This document shows, piece by piece, positions 27,113-35,703 of a stretch of DNA of 64,000 nt. The translations under genes and the position numbers were made by a program. The notes under the pieces are model-generated. The model saw nothing but the letters and a program-made list of their open reading frames with translations. It did not search any database and had not been told where the DNA came from. Each line of letters begins with the position of its first letter. Position 1 is the first letter of the stretch. This DNA comes from Celeribacter litoreus (GTDB taxonomy: Bacteria; Pseudomonadota; Alphaproteobacteria; Rhodobacterales; Rhodobacteraceae): positions 248,001 through 312,000 of the forward strand of contig NZ_JAIUFY010000008.1 in assembly GCF_020165855.1 (NCBI RefSeq). Reading direction: 5' to 3'.

Positions 27113-27185
27113 GACGGAGGCGGGCCCTCGGGGGAGACATCCCTGAACGGTCCACCGGTTGGGCATCTGCCTGAAACCCTCCGTC
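27113..27185 (+). promoter_or_regulatory. Structured rpsB leader, possible autoregulatory element
   Basis: A perfect long-range 8-bp pairing, GACGGAGG (27113-27120) with CCTCCGTC (27178-27185), encloses a GC-rich stretch with smaller hairpins (such as GGGA / TCCC and the palindrome ACCGGT). It ends 27 bases before the rpsB ATG. Ribosomal protein S2 represses its own mRNA in E. coli through a leader; this may be an unrelated alphaproteobacterial counterpart. Confidence 0.45.
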
Positions 27186-27212
27186 AAGGCGTTAAACCGG
27201 AAAGGAAACACG

Positions 27213-27980
27213 ATGGCGCTTCCCGATTTCACTATGCGTCAGCTGCTCGAAGCTGGCGTTCACTTTGGTCACCAAACCCAACGTTGGAACCCGCGTATGC
27301 AGGAGTTCATCTACGGTGACCGCAACGGCATCCACATCTTCGACCTCACCCAGACCCTCCCGATGCTGGAGCAGGCTCTGCAGGTCGTGCGTGACACCGC
27401 TGCAAAAGGCGGCCGCATTCTCTTCGTTGGTACCAAGCGTCAGGCCGCTGGCCCGGTTGCTGAAGCTGCAGAGAGATGCGCCCAGTACTACATGAACCAC
27501 CGCTGGCTCGGCGGCACGCTGACCAACTGGAAAACCGTGTCCCAGTCCATCCAGCGTCTGAACACCATTGATGAGACCCTCGCTTCCGGCGCAGAAGGCC
27601 TCACCAAGAAAGAGCGCCTCAACATGGAGCGCGACCAAGCCAAGCTTCAGGCATCCCTCGGCGGTATCCGCGAGATGGGCGGCGTTCCGGATCTTCTCTT
27701 CGTCATCGACGTGAAAAAAGAAGACCTCGCAATCCTCGAAGCGAAAAAGCTCGGCATCCCGGTTGTGGCTGTGGTTGACTCCAACTGCTCCCCGGAAGGC
27801 GTAGACTACATCGTTCCGGGCAACGACGACGCTTCCCGCGCGATCTCCCTCTACACCGATCTCGTCGCACGCGCTGCTCTCGACGGCATGACCGCTCAGA
27901 TGGACGCTGCTGGCGTTGACATGGGTGCCTTCGAAGAAGCTCCGATCGAAGAGATCGTTGAAGAAGTCGCAGGCGAGTAA
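27213..27980 (+). CDS. rpsB: 30S ribosomal protein S2
   Basis: A structural protein of the small ribosomal subunit needed to load S1. It has 255 residues, the usual length. Conserved S2 segments are [19 protein letters not shown] (9-27), the IHIFDLTQT region, [14 protein letters not shown] (about 93-106) and the C-terminal [25 protein letters not shown]. The ATG at 27213 follows a GGAAAGGAAA site and matches the usual N-terminus [11 protein letters not shown]. Codon choice is strongly biased to C-ending codons, as expected for a highly expressed gene. It is followed by tsf. Confidence 0.98.
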   Translation: MALPDFTMRQLLEAGVHFGHQTQRWNPRMQEFIYGDRNGIHIFDLTQTLPMLEQALQVVRDTAAKGGRILFVGTKRQAAGPVAEAAERCAQYYMNHRWLGGTLTNWKTVSQSIQRLNTIDETLASGAEGLTKKERLNMERDQAKLQASLGGIREMGGVPDLLFVIDVKKEDLAILEAKKLGIPVVAVVDSNCSPEGVDYIVPGNDDASRAISLYTDLVARAALDGMTAQMDAAGVDMGAFEEAPIEEIVEEVAGE

Positions 27981-28089
27981 TCGCTTTTCGGTTTGCGCCT
28001 GAGAAAGCGCGCAAGCCGTTACAAAATTGATACGGGGGCAGGGTAAGCCCGCCCCCGAACCCAATCTCAAGATTCCGAGGAGAGCCAAC

Positions 28090-28965
28090 ATGGCAATCAC
28101 TGCTGCAATGGTGAAAGAACTGCGCGAAGCTACCGCCGCAGGCATGATGGACGCGAAAAAAGCGCTGACCGAAACCAATGGCGATTTTGACGCTGCTGTT
28201 GACTGGCTGCGCACCAAAGGTCTGGCGAAAGCCGCAAAGAAATCCGGCCGTACCGCTGCTGAAGGCCTCGTTGCTGTTGCAATCGAAGCTGGCAAAGGCG
28301 TTGCTGTCGAGGTGAACTCCGAGACCGACTTCGTTGCGAAAAACGCTGAATTCCAAGGCATGGTTTCTTCCATCGCGACCGCCGCTCTCGGCGTGTCCGA
28401 CGTTGAAGGCCTCGCTGCTGCCGAAGTGAACGGCAAGCCGGTGTCTGAGCTGATCACCGACAAAATCGCAACCATCGGTGAGAACATGGGCCTGCGTCGC
28501 ATGGCTGTTCTCGAAGGTGAGACTGTTGTGTCCTACGTGCACAACGCGGCTGCTGAAGGCCTCGGCAAAATCGGTGTTCTCGTTGCTCTCAAAGGCGGCG
28601 ACGAAGCATTCGGCAAACAGGTCGCAATGCACATCGCAGCTGTGAACCCGCAGGGCCTCGACGAAGCTTCTCTTGATCCGGCAATCGTCGAGAAAGAAAA
28701 GCAGATCCAGATCGAGATCGCTCGTGAGTCCGGCAAACCGGAAAACATCATCGAGAACATGATCAAAGGCCGCATGAAGAAATTCATCGCTGAGTCCACG
28801 CTGCTTGGTCAGGCATTCGTTGTGAACCCGGATCTGACTGTTGAAGCTGCTGCCAAAGAAGCTGGTGCAGAGATCACCGGTTTCGTTCGTCTCGAAGTTG
28901 GCGAAGGCATCGAGAAAGCCGAAGAAGACTTTGCTGCTGAAGTTGCGAAAGTAGCTCAGGGCTAA
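28090..28965 (+). CDS. tsf: Elongation factor Ts
   Basis: Guanine-nucleotide exchange factor for EF-Tu. It has 291 residues. Signature 1 is [16 protein letters not shown] (11-26), and signature 2 is [12 protein letters not shown] (about 76-87). The ATG at 28090 follows GAGGAGAGCC. It forms the universal rpsB-tsf operon, with a 109-base intergenic stretch and a strong terminator after tsf. Confidence 0.98.
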   Translation: MAITAAMVKELREATAAGMMDAKKALTETNGDFDAAVDWLRTKGLAKAAKKSGRTAAEGLVAVAIEAGKGVAVEVNSETDFVAKNAEFQGMVSSIATAALGVSDVEGLAAAEVNGKPVSELITDKIATIGENMGLRRMAVLEGETVVSYVHNAAAEGLGKIGVLVALKGGDEAFGKQVAMHIAAVNPQGLDEASLDPAIVEKEKQIQIEIARESGKPENIIENMIKGRMKKFIAESTLLGQAFVVNPDLTVEAAAKEAGAEITGFVRLEVGEGIEKAEEDFAAEVAKVAQG

Positions 28966-28987
28966 TCTGCTCTTCATAAAATTTGCG

Positions 28988-29021
28988 AAGGACCATCCTC
29001 GGGGGGTGGTCCTTTTCTTTT
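28988..29021 (+). terminator. Terminator of rpsB-tsf
   Basis: A perfect 8-bp stem AAGGACCA / TGGTCCTT is followed by TTTTCTTTT. Confidence 0.9.
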
Positions 29022-29046
29022 GAGGGATCGAAATTGTTGATGGCAT

Positions 29047-29213
29047 AAAAAAGGGCCACATGGCCGACTATAAGCCTGTGACCCCCTTATAGGTCTAGGT
29101 GAGCAGAATAATGCGATCCCTTGACCCGCATCCCTAAGGCTAAGCCCCGTAAAGCAGAGATGTACGGATCATTACTCTATAAAAAAATCGATGTAAGTAA
29201 GGTTTCCCTTACT
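29047..29213 (-). other. Structured region downstream of the LuxR gene (3' UTR or sRNA)
   Basis: Read on the minus strand, this stretch contains a 7-bp hairpin with a GAAA tetraloop (AGTAAGG / CCTTACT, 29196-29213), then seven T. Next come a 7-bp inverted repeat CTATAAG / CTTATAG (29068-29092) and GGCCATGTGGCC (29054-29065), directly followed by six T. There is no open frame. It may be a long terminator-bearing 3' UTR of the LuxR gene or a separate small RNA; I see no convincing internal promoter. Confidence 0.4.
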
Positions 29214-29261
29214 AAAACGACTTTTTCCTGTTCTTTAACGCAAAGCGGCTGATAGAAACAA

Positions 29262-30008
29262 TCAGAACGTAAACATCTGATTGTGGAAAGAGGCTTTGAG
29301 AACCGCCTGAGCCGTGGTTTCGACACCGAGTGCCTCTCGCGCAAGCCGAAGATGCTTTTCTACCGTCGCCTTGTTCAATCCAAGGATTTCAGCAGTATCG
29401 GCGACGGTCTTCCCATCTCCGATCCACTCAAGCACCTCTCGCTGACGATTGGTCAAAAGGCGTTTGGGAAGCGGCATGGATAGCAATTTGAGGTGCGCTA
29501 CTCCGGCGATGAGTTCGATCCTCGCGCCATACTTCTCCCAGATTTCATTCGCCTGTTCCTGAGTGCTCCCGGGTGCCATGGCCATCCCGAGCGCGCCTTT
29601 CGTCCTTTTGATCGCGTGGGGAAAGGCGAGGGTAAAACCTGCGGTCACGCCCATCTTCTGATTGAACGCGATGACGTCCAGTTCCTTCTGGGACATGCTG
29701 TCCATGTTTTCTTCGATCCAAGACCAAGGGCAGGCGCCAGAGTTCTCAACAGACCAGCGCACCATAGGCGCATGTTTCCAACGCCCCTCATCGAGATACC
29801 CATTTAGGTAATCGGCGTCGAAATTGGTTAAAATGAGATGGTCGTTCTCATTGCCGAAACCAGAGGGGGTGTGGAAACGAGTGAAGCCGTAAAGTGCGTT
29901 CTTGAACCCTGCAGCATTGATCCTGTCGAGCACATGCTCCCATACCTCTTCTACGGTCGTTGCCGCGAGAATCCGATGGATTGACTGTTCAAGGCTAAAT
30001 CTGTCCAT
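29262..30008 (-). CDS. LuxR-type regulator with autoinducer-binding domain (solo)
   Basis: A 248-residue regulator. Residues about 15-160 are an acyl-homoserine-lactone-type sensor domain, with conserved aromatic and Asp/Pro positions in the YLNGY, RWKHAPM and ACPWSW segments. Residues about 178-240 are a LuxR helix-turn-helix (LTNRQREVLEWIGDGKTVADTA, then NKATVEKHLRLA). No luxI-type synthase is in the window, so it is a solo receptor here. The ATG at 30008 (MDRFSLEQS) is preferred because homologues start near this point; a GTG 9 codons earlier is possible. The ligand and targets are unknown. Confidence 0.88.
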   Translation of the reverse strand: MDRFSLEQSIHRILAATTVEEVWEHVLDRINAAGFKNALYGFTRFHTPSGFGNENDHLILTNFDADYLNGYLDEGRWKHAPMVRWSVENSGACPWSWIEENMDSMSQKELDVIAFNQKMGVTAGFTLAFPHAIKRTKGALGMAMAPGSTQEQANEIWEKYGARIELIAGVAHLKLLSMPLPKRLLTNRQREVLEWIGDGKTVADTAEILGLNKATVEKHLRLAREALGVETTAQAVLKASFHNQMFTF

Positions 30009-30099
30009 GTGCCACGGTATAAAGAACGGCTGCACCTATGCAATATGTGCACGACTGAGCCTGATAAAAATTAAGAAATTTGATGCGCCCTAAGTAGAG

Positions 30100-30534
30100 T
30101 TAAGGCGTCGCATGCGCAAGCAATATGCAGCTTTCGGAGTTAACAACGCCTGGCACTTCTCGGATGTCACGCAGAATGCGGTCAAACCGGACGAGACTAT
30201 CTGTTCGAATGTCGACCACGAGATCCCACGCGCCATTCGTGGACCAGACTGTTGTGACACCGGCGATGCGCGAAAGCGCTTGAATGACCTGTCGCGACAT
30301 ACGTCCCTGAAGTTCCACAAGTGTGATCGCACGCACCTCTCCCTCGACGTCGACATCGGTCTCGATGGTAAAGCGGCGGATGCGTCCTGAGGCCTTCAGC
30401 GCATCGAGACGGGCCTTCACGGTCGTGCGGGATAGGCCGGTTTCCTGCGCGAGTTCGGTCACGGATTTTCGGGAATCATTGCGGAGCGCTGCAATGAGGG
30501 CGCGGTCACTGGCGGAAAGCGAGCTTGCGTTCAT
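30100..30534 (-). CDS. Lrp/AsnC-family regulator of arginine catabolism
   Basis: A 144-residue regulator. The N-terminal helix-turn-helix (about 8-55: LSASDRALIAALRNDSRKSV, then TGLSRTTVKARLDAL) is followed by the RAM effector domain (about 68-140). It diverges from arginase and ornithine cyclodeaminase across a 183-base AT-rich region with a dyad, the standard position for the local activator. Arginine or ornithine is the probable effector by analogy with such regulators in other Proteobacteria, which is inference. The start may be the ATG at 30534 or one three codons upstream. Confidence 0.9.
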   Translation of the reverse strand: MNASSLSASDRALIAALRNDSRKSVTELAQETGLSRTTVKARLDALKASGRIRRFTIETDVDVEGEVRAITLVELQGRMSRQVIQALSRIAGVTTVWSTNGAWDLVVDIRTDSLVRFDRILRDIREVPGVVNSESCILLAHATP

Positions 30535-30564
30535 ATTGATCACTTATTTTGTCATTATGATTAA

Positions 30565-30579
30565 ATATAGTTTCTATAT
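30565..30579. promoter_or_regulatory. Dyad in the Lrp-arginase intergenic region
   Basis: A perfect inverted repeat ATATAG-TTT-CTATAT sits in an AT-rich stretch flanked by two TGATCA copies (30536-30541 and just after the dyad). AT-rich 15-bp dyads are typical Lrp/AsnC binding sites. Confidence 0.5.
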
Positions 30580-30717
30580 GATCACATTGGTTGTCAATTC
30601 TGGCATCTCTTTCGGGCATGATAGGCTCAACTGAGATCGTGACCCGTATATTGAAATGGCGCGATCCAAACGCACCTTAAGACCCTCACAAAACGCATCA
30701 TCCACAGGACGATACTT

Positions 30718-31647
30718 ATGAGCAAATCTTGCGCGCTTCTCGGAGCGCAAATCGAAACCGGAGCCTCACAACGCGGATGCCAGATGGGGCCCGCAAGCCT
30801 GCGCACGGCTGGTCTGCTAGAGACACTGAACGCTCTGGAGTGGTCTGCAGAGGACTTTGGCGACGTGACAATCGGTACGACCAAAGAGATGCCGCATGAA
30901 AACGCGGCTGTGCATAACCTTGCTGAAACTGTTGCATGGATCGAAGTGCTCAATGAGGCGGCGTTCAAGGCGGCGCAAGAGGTCGATGTGCCGATCTTCA
31001 TGGGCGGAGATCACTCCATCGCGGCTGGCACTGTGCCTGCGATGGCGAAACGCGCCGCGGGGCAGGGACGACCACTCTTTGTTTTGTGGCTCGACGCGCA
31101 TCCCGATCTGCACACGCTCGACACTACTGAAAGCGGCAACCTCCACGGCACGCCGGTGGCGTATTTCACAGGTCAGGCGGGCTGTGAAGCCTATCCTGTG
31201 CTCAGCCATGCCGTTGATATTTCGAACATATGCATGATGGGTATTCGGTCTGTGGATCGTGCGGAAGAGCGCCGCATCATTGATCTGGGTGTCGAAGTCC
31301 ATGATATGCGGTCAATCGACGAGACGGGTGTCCTCGCACCGTTGCGCGCTTTCCTCGAACGCGTGAGAGAAGCGGACGGAATGCTCCATGTGAGCTTTGA
31401 TGTCGATTTCCTTGATCCCGGCATTGCACCCGCCGTTGGAACGACTGTGCCGGGCGGCGCGACTTTCCGTGAGGCGCATCTGATCATGGAAACGCTCTGT
31501 GACAGCGGGCTTGTGACTTCGCTCGATCTGGTGGAACTCAACCCGTTTCTCGATGAGCGTGGACGCACCGCGAAACTCATGTGCGATCTGACGGCGAGCC
31601 TGTTTGGGCGTCGCGTGCTCGACCGTATGACGCGTAGCTTTGGCTGA
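30718..31647 (+). CDS. rocF: Arginase
   Basis: Hydrolyses arginine to ornithine and urea with a binuclear manganese site; cytoplasmic. It has 309 residues. All metal ligands are visible: H99 (GGDHS), D126, H128 and D130 (LDAHPD), and D228 and D230 (SFDVDFLDPGIAPA). The gene is 11 bases before ornithine cyclodeaminase and divergent from an Lrp regulator, so the pair converts arginine to proline. Confidence 0.96.
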   Translation: MSKSCALLGAQIETGASQRGCQMGPASLRTAGLLETLNALEWSAEDFGDVTIGTTKEMPHENAAVHNLAETVAWIEVLNEAAFKAAQEVDVPIFMGGDHSIAAGTVPAMAKRAAGQGRPLFVLWLDAHPDLHTLDTTESGNLHGTPVAYFTGQAGCEAYPVLSHAVDISNICMMGIRSVDRAEERRIIDLGVEVHDMRSIDETGVLAPLRAFLERVREADGMLHVSFDVDFLDPGIAPAVGTTVPGGATFREAHLIMETLCDSGLVTSLDLVELNPFLDERGRTAKLMCDLTASLFGRRVLDRMTRSFG

Positions 31648-31658
31648 GGAAGAAACTG

Positions 31659-32714
31659 ATGAACGCTATGACACCATCCCATCTCGCCTATGTCCCATTT
31701 GTTTCCGTCGCCAACATGATGAAACTTGTGCATCATATTGGTCTGGAACGGTTTTTGATTGATCTTTCAGGCGATATTGAAGCCGATTTCAAACGATGGC
31801 CCGAGTTCGACAAGGTCGCGCGTGTCGCGTCCCATTCTCCGGGTGGTGTCATTGAACTGATGCCTACGGCGGATCGTGCGCTCTACGGGTTCAAATATGT
31901 GAACGGCCATCCGAAGAACACGCGGACAGGTCATCAGACAGTCACGGCGTTCGGCGTATTATCTGATGTGGCAACGGGTTATCCGGTGTTGTTCACGGAA
32001 ATGACGCTACTGACGGCGCTGCGGACGGCGGCGATGTCTGCGCTCGTGGGACGTTACCTCGCGCCGAAAGATGCGGACGTCATGGCGCTCATCGGGAACG
32101 GTGCTCAGTGTGAATTCCAAGCCTTCGCGTTCCGTGCGATTTGCGGGATCAATCGTCTCAAGCTCTTCGATATTGATCCGAAGGCATCCGAGAAAGCCGC
32201 GACAAATCTGCGCGCTCACGGATTTGACGTGCGCATCTGTCAGAGTGCGCAAGATGCGGTCGAAGGTGCCCAGATCATCACGACGTGCACGGCGGACAAA
32301 CAATACGCGACAATCCTCACTGACAACATGGTTGGCGCTGGGGTGCATGTGAACGCGATCGGCGGCGATTGTCCGGGCAAAACTGAGCTGCACCGCGACA
32401 TTCTTTTGAGGGCGGACATTTTCGTCGAATATCCGGAGCAGACGCGTGTTGAGGGTGAAATTCAGCAACTCAACGAAGATCATCCTGTGACCGAGCTTTG
32501 GCAGGTGATGCGTGGTGATGTGCCTGGACGCCGCGATGCGCGACAGATCACGCTCTTTGACAGCGTCGGGTTTGCGACAGAGGATTTCTCCGCGCTGCGC
32601 TATGTGAAGCGCATGGTGGAAGACACGGGGTTTGCAGTGCCGCTCGATTTATTGGCTGATCCGGATGATCCGCGGGATTTGTTTGGGATGCTGGAGCGGG
32701 CAAAGCCAGTTTGA
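31659..32714 (+). CDS. Ornithine cyclodeaminase
   Basis: Converts ornithine to proline and ammonia using tightly bound NAD; cytoplasmic. The 351 residues fit the ornithine cyclodeaminase / mu-crystallin family. Features are the catalytic region VLFTEMTLLTALRTAAMSAL (about 109-128), the NAD-binding loop MALIGNGAQCEFQA (about 142-155) and GVHVNAIGGDCPGKTEL (about 227-243). The length and GGDCPGKTEL favour ornithine over alanine as substrate. It lies 11 bases after arginase in the same operon. Confidence 0.93.
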   Translation: MNAMTPSHLAYVPFVSVANMMKLVHHIGLERFLIDLSGDIEADFKRWPEFDKVARVASHSPGGVIELMPTADRALYGFKYVNGHPKNTRTGHQTVTAFGVLSDVATGYPVLFTEMTLLTALRTAAMSALVGRYLAPKDADVMALIGNGAQCEFQAFAFRAICGINRLKLFDIDPKASEKAATNLRAHGFDVRICQSAQDAVEGAQIITTCTADKQYATILTDNMVGAGVHVNAIGGDCPGKTELHRDILLRADIFVEYPEQTRVEGEIQQLNEDHPVTELWQVMRGDVPGRRDARQITLFDSVGFATEDFSALRYVKRMVEDTGFAVPLDLLADPDDPRDLFGMLERAKPV

Positions 32715-32989
32715 TAAAATGGCGTGCGCTCAATGGATTATTGGGCACACGTGATCCAAAATTGCCAAAGCTCACCATCAGTAGATAATACATAATACTG
32801 ATTATAGGAACTTTGTATCAGCTGTGTCCGATCAATCCCGCGCACCCCATCTGCATGGCCTCACGTGTTTCTGCCGCGTGCTTTCTTGACGGCAAAATAA
32901 TTTGATCATATTTTTCCTCAGACTCGAAACTCCCCCTGCGATCAGGCCGTCCATCACGGCCAGTGCGCTTTTGACTGAGGACTCTCACA
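32715..32989. other. AT-rich intergenic region before the aminotransferase
   Basis: 275 bases without a gene. A hairpin-like repeat with one mismatch lies at 32721-32749 (no T-run, so a doubtful terminator). The rest is AT-rich (32785-32820 and 32895-32925), consistent with a promoter, but I find no clear -35/-10 pair. The GntR operator sequence of 37831 does not recur here. Confidence 0.5.
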
Positions 32990-34372
32990 ATGAGTGACAA
33001 CCACCTGCCGACGGCAGAGCTGCAGATGCTTGATGCGGCCCACCACATGCACCCGTTCACGAATGGCGACGAGCTTGAGAAAAAAGGCGCGCGGATCATT
33101 ACGAAGTCATCTGGCGTCTGGTTGACCGACAGCGAAGGCGAAGAAATCCTCGACGCGATGGCGGGTCTTTGGTGCGTGAATATCGGCTATGGCCGTGACG
33201 AGCTTGCGGACGCCGCCGCGCGTCAGATGAAGCAACTCCCCTTCTACAACACGTTCTTCCAGACTTCGCATGTTCCTGCGATCATGTTGGCGAAGAAACT
33301 CGCCGAAATTGCGCCGGGCGACCTGAACCACGTCTTCTTCAACGGCTCCGGCTCTGATTCAAACGACACGAACCTGCGTATGGTCCGCCATTACTGGGAA
33401 GCCAAAGGTGAACCGGAGCGCTTCAACGTCATTTCCCGTTGGAACGGCTATCACGGCTCCACCATGGGGGGCGGCTCTCTCGGCGGGATGAAAGGTATCC
33501 ACGCTCAAGGCGGCCTGCCGATCCCTGGCATTCACCACATCGACCAGCCTGATTGGTGGTCCGAAGGCGGTGACATGACGCCTGAAGAGTTCGGCATTGC
33601 CCGTGCGCAACTTCTCGAAGAGAAGATACTCGAACTCGGTCCGGAAACCGTCGCGGCCTTTATTGCCGAACCTGTTCAGGGTGCAGGTGGTGTGATCGTG
33701 GCCCCCGACAGCTACTGGCCGGAAATCCAACGTATTGTAAAGAAATACGGAATTCTGCTCATCGTGGATGAAGTCATCACCGGATTCGGTCGGACGGGCA
33801 ACTGGTTCGGCTGTGAAACACTCGATATTCAACCCGACATCATGACCTGCGCAAAGGGCATCACCTCGGGTTATATCCCACTCGGGGCGTCTCTGTTGTC
33901 TGACGAGATCGCCAGCGTGATCAACGGCGATGAGTTCGCGCATGGGTACACCTATTCCGGCCATCCGGTGGCCTGTGCTGTGGCTCTCGAAAACATCCGC
34001 ATTCTCGAAGAGGAAGGCATCGTCGACCGCGTGGGGTCCGAAATTGCGCCCTATCTTAAAGAAAAATGGGAAACGCTCGCCGATCACCCGCTCGTTGGTG
34101 AGGCAAAGATCGTCGGGATGATGGCCTCCGTGGCGCTCACGCCCAATAAAGAAACCCGCGCGAAATTCGCTGCGAGCGCAGGCACCGTGGGCTACATCTG
34201 TCGCGAGCGCTGTTTTAAGAACAACCTCATCATGCGTCACGTGGGCGACCGTATGGTCATCTCCCCGCCTCTGACCATCACCAAAGAGGAAATCGACATC
34301 CTGATCGAACGTGCGCGTCTCTCTCTCGACGAAGCCTTCGAGCAGATCAAAGCCGAAGGCCTATACGAGTGA
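32990..34372 (+). CDS. Class III omega-aminotransferase, putrescine/polyamine:pyruvate type
   Basis: A 460-residue PLP enzyme. Features include the GLWCVNIGYGR segment (about 59-69), SGSDSNDTNLRM, the NGYHGSTMGG loop, the LIVDEVITGFGRTG motif (Asp binding the PLP ring nitrogen) and K289 in CAKGITSGYIPLGA, which forms the Schiff base. The overall pattern is the SpuC-type group that moves the amino group of putrescine or related omega-amines to pyruvate. The next gene starts 4 bases on, and a PuuB-like oxidase and an aldehyde dehydrogenase complete a route for amine degradation. Beta-alanine or taurine cannot be ruled out as substrate. Confidence 0.9.
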   Translation: MSDNHLPTAELQMLDAAHHMHPFTNGDELEKKGARIITKSSGVWLTDSEGEEILDAMAGLWCVNIGYGRDELADAAARQMKQLPFYNTFFQTSHVPAIMLAKKLAEIAPGDLNHVFFNGSGSDSNDTNLRMVRHYWEAKGEPERFNVISRWNGYHGSTMGGGSLGGMKGIHAQGGLPIPGIHHIDQPDWWSEGGDMTPEEFGIARAQLLEEKILELGPETVAAFIAEPVQGAGGVIVAPDSYWPEIQRIVKKYGILLIVDEVITGFGRTGNWFGCETLDIQPDIMTCAKGITSGYIPLGASLLSDEIASVINGDEFAHGYTYSGHPVACAVALENIRILEEEGIVDRVGSEIAPYLKEKWETLADHPLVGEAKIVGMMASVALTPNKETRAKFAASAGTVGYICRERCFKNNLIMRHVGDRMVISPPLTITKEEIDILIERARLSLDEAFEQIKAEGLYE

Positions 34373-34376
34373 TCTG

Positions 34377-35687
34377 ATGGATATTCTGACCATCAACGAC
34401 AAACCGGGCACACATCCGGCGTCTTGGTATGCAGCCACGTCTGAGGCCCCTGGTCCGTATCCAACGGCTCAGGGGGATTTCCGCGCGGACGTCTGTGTCG
34501 TTGGGGGCGGATACGCGGGGCTTTCGTCCGCTCTGCATCTGGCGCGTCAGGGCCTCGATGTTGTGCTGCTTGAGGCCTCTCGCATTGGATCGGGTGCGTC
34601 GGGCCGAAATGGCGGTCAGGTCTCGACTGGACAACGGCTCGAACAAGCCGAGCTTGAACTGCTTGTTGGCAAGGACAAGGCGCGGCTCCTCTGGGATATG
34701 GGGTGCGAGGCGGTCGACCTCGTCAAAGCCCTCATTGCAGAGAGCGGCGATCCCTGCGACTGGACGGATGGCGTCATTCACGCGGACCATCGCACGCGGT
34801 TCTCCAAACATACGCAGGCACATGTGGAGCATATGCATATCCACTACTGCTATGACAAAATCCGCTACCTCGACCGCAAGGAAATCCGCGAAGAAGTCGG
34901 CTCTGAGGATTATGTCTCCGGCTCTCTCGATATGGGGTCAGGTCACCTGCATCCTCTGCGCTATGCCTTTGCATTGGCACGTCTGGCTGAGGCCGCTGGT
35001 GTCCGGATTTTCGAAACGTCCCGCGCAGAGACGATCAGCTTTGGCGATGCGAAGACGAAGCCGGTTGCGACGACGGACAGCGCCAAGATCACGGCCGATC
35101 ATCTCGTCCTCGCGATGAACGGCTATCACAATAACATCGACCAAAAGATCGCGCGGCATGTCATGCCGATCAATAACTTCATCGCGGTGACGGAGCCCCT
35201 GCCCCAAGACCTCGCGGATCGCCTGATCCGGAACCGCTACGCCGTGGCCGACAGCCGATTTGTGATCAATTACTTCCGTCTTTCCTCTGACAACCGGATG
35301 ATTTTCGGCGGCGGAGAAAGCTACGGTTACAAATTCCCCGCCGATCTGGAGGCCAAGGTTCGCGGTCCGATGGCGGGTGTGTTTCCGGAGCTGAAGAACA
35401 CCCAAATAGACTACGCGTGGGGCGGAACCCTCGGGATCACCATGTCCCGCCTGCCCCATTTCACGCGGCTCAGCCCGACGGCGCTCTCAGTCTCCGGTTT
35501 CTCCGGCCAAGGCGTCGCGCTGGCCACCATGGCCGGTCAGATCGCGGCGGAGACGATTGCAGGTCAGGCCGGGTGGTTTGATCTGATGGCAGACATTCCC
35601 GCGCAATCCTTCCCAGGCGGCACGGCCCTGCGCACCCCGCTCCTTGCGGCGGCCATGACTTGGTACGCGCTGCGCGACAAATTTTAA
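34377..35687 (+). CDS. FAD-dependent amine oxidase (PuuB-like, DAO family)
   Basis: A 436-residue flavoprotein. The dinucleotide-binding motif VVGGGYAGLSSALHLARQG lies at about residues 38-56, followed by GSGASGRNGGQVSTGQRLEQ. It ends with the DAO-family segment YAWGGTLGITMSRLPHFTRL and the SGFSGQGVALATMAG loop. This pattern is that of gamma-glutamylputrescine oxidases (PuuB) and related amine oxidases; no gamma-glutamylputrescine synthetase (puuA) is present in the window, so the substrate may be a free or other conjugated amine. The ATG at 34377 lies 4 bases after the aminotransferase stop. Confidence 0.88.
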   Translation: MDILTINDKPGTHPASWYAATSEAPGPYPTAQGDFRADVCVVGGGYAGLSSALHLARQGLDVVLLEASRIGSGASGRNGGQVSTGQRLEQAELELLVGKDKARLLWDMGCEAVDLVKALIAESGDPCDWTDGVIHADHRTRFSKHTQAHVEHMHIHYCYDKIRYLDRKEIREEVGSEDYVSGSLDMGSGHLHPLRYAFALARLAEAAGVRIFETSRAETISFGDAKTKPVATTDSAKITADHLVLAMNGYHNNIDQKIARHVMPINNFIAVTEPLPQDLADRLIRNRYAVADSRFVINYFRLSSDNRMIFGGGESYGYKFPADLEAKVRGPMAGVFPELKNTQIDYAWGGTLGITMSRLPHFTRLSPTALSVSGFSGQGVALATMAGQIAAETIAGQAGWFDLMADIPAQSFPGGTALRTPLLAAAMTWYALRDKF

Positions 35688-35703
35688 AGATAATGAGGCA
35701 AAG

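Noticed and set aside
26966-27232. 89-codon N-terminal extension of psuK
   Set aside because: It would cross the rpsB promoter and leader, and the kinase domain begins right after the ATG at 26965.
30695-30706. TCATCCACA near the arginase start, considered as a DnaA box
   Set aside because: A single near-match (one mismatch) without clustering or origin genes; not evidence for an origin.
32721-32749. Hairpin after ornithine cyclodeaminase as terminator
   Set aside because: The stem has a mismatch and a wobble and no T-run follows; kept only as a note.
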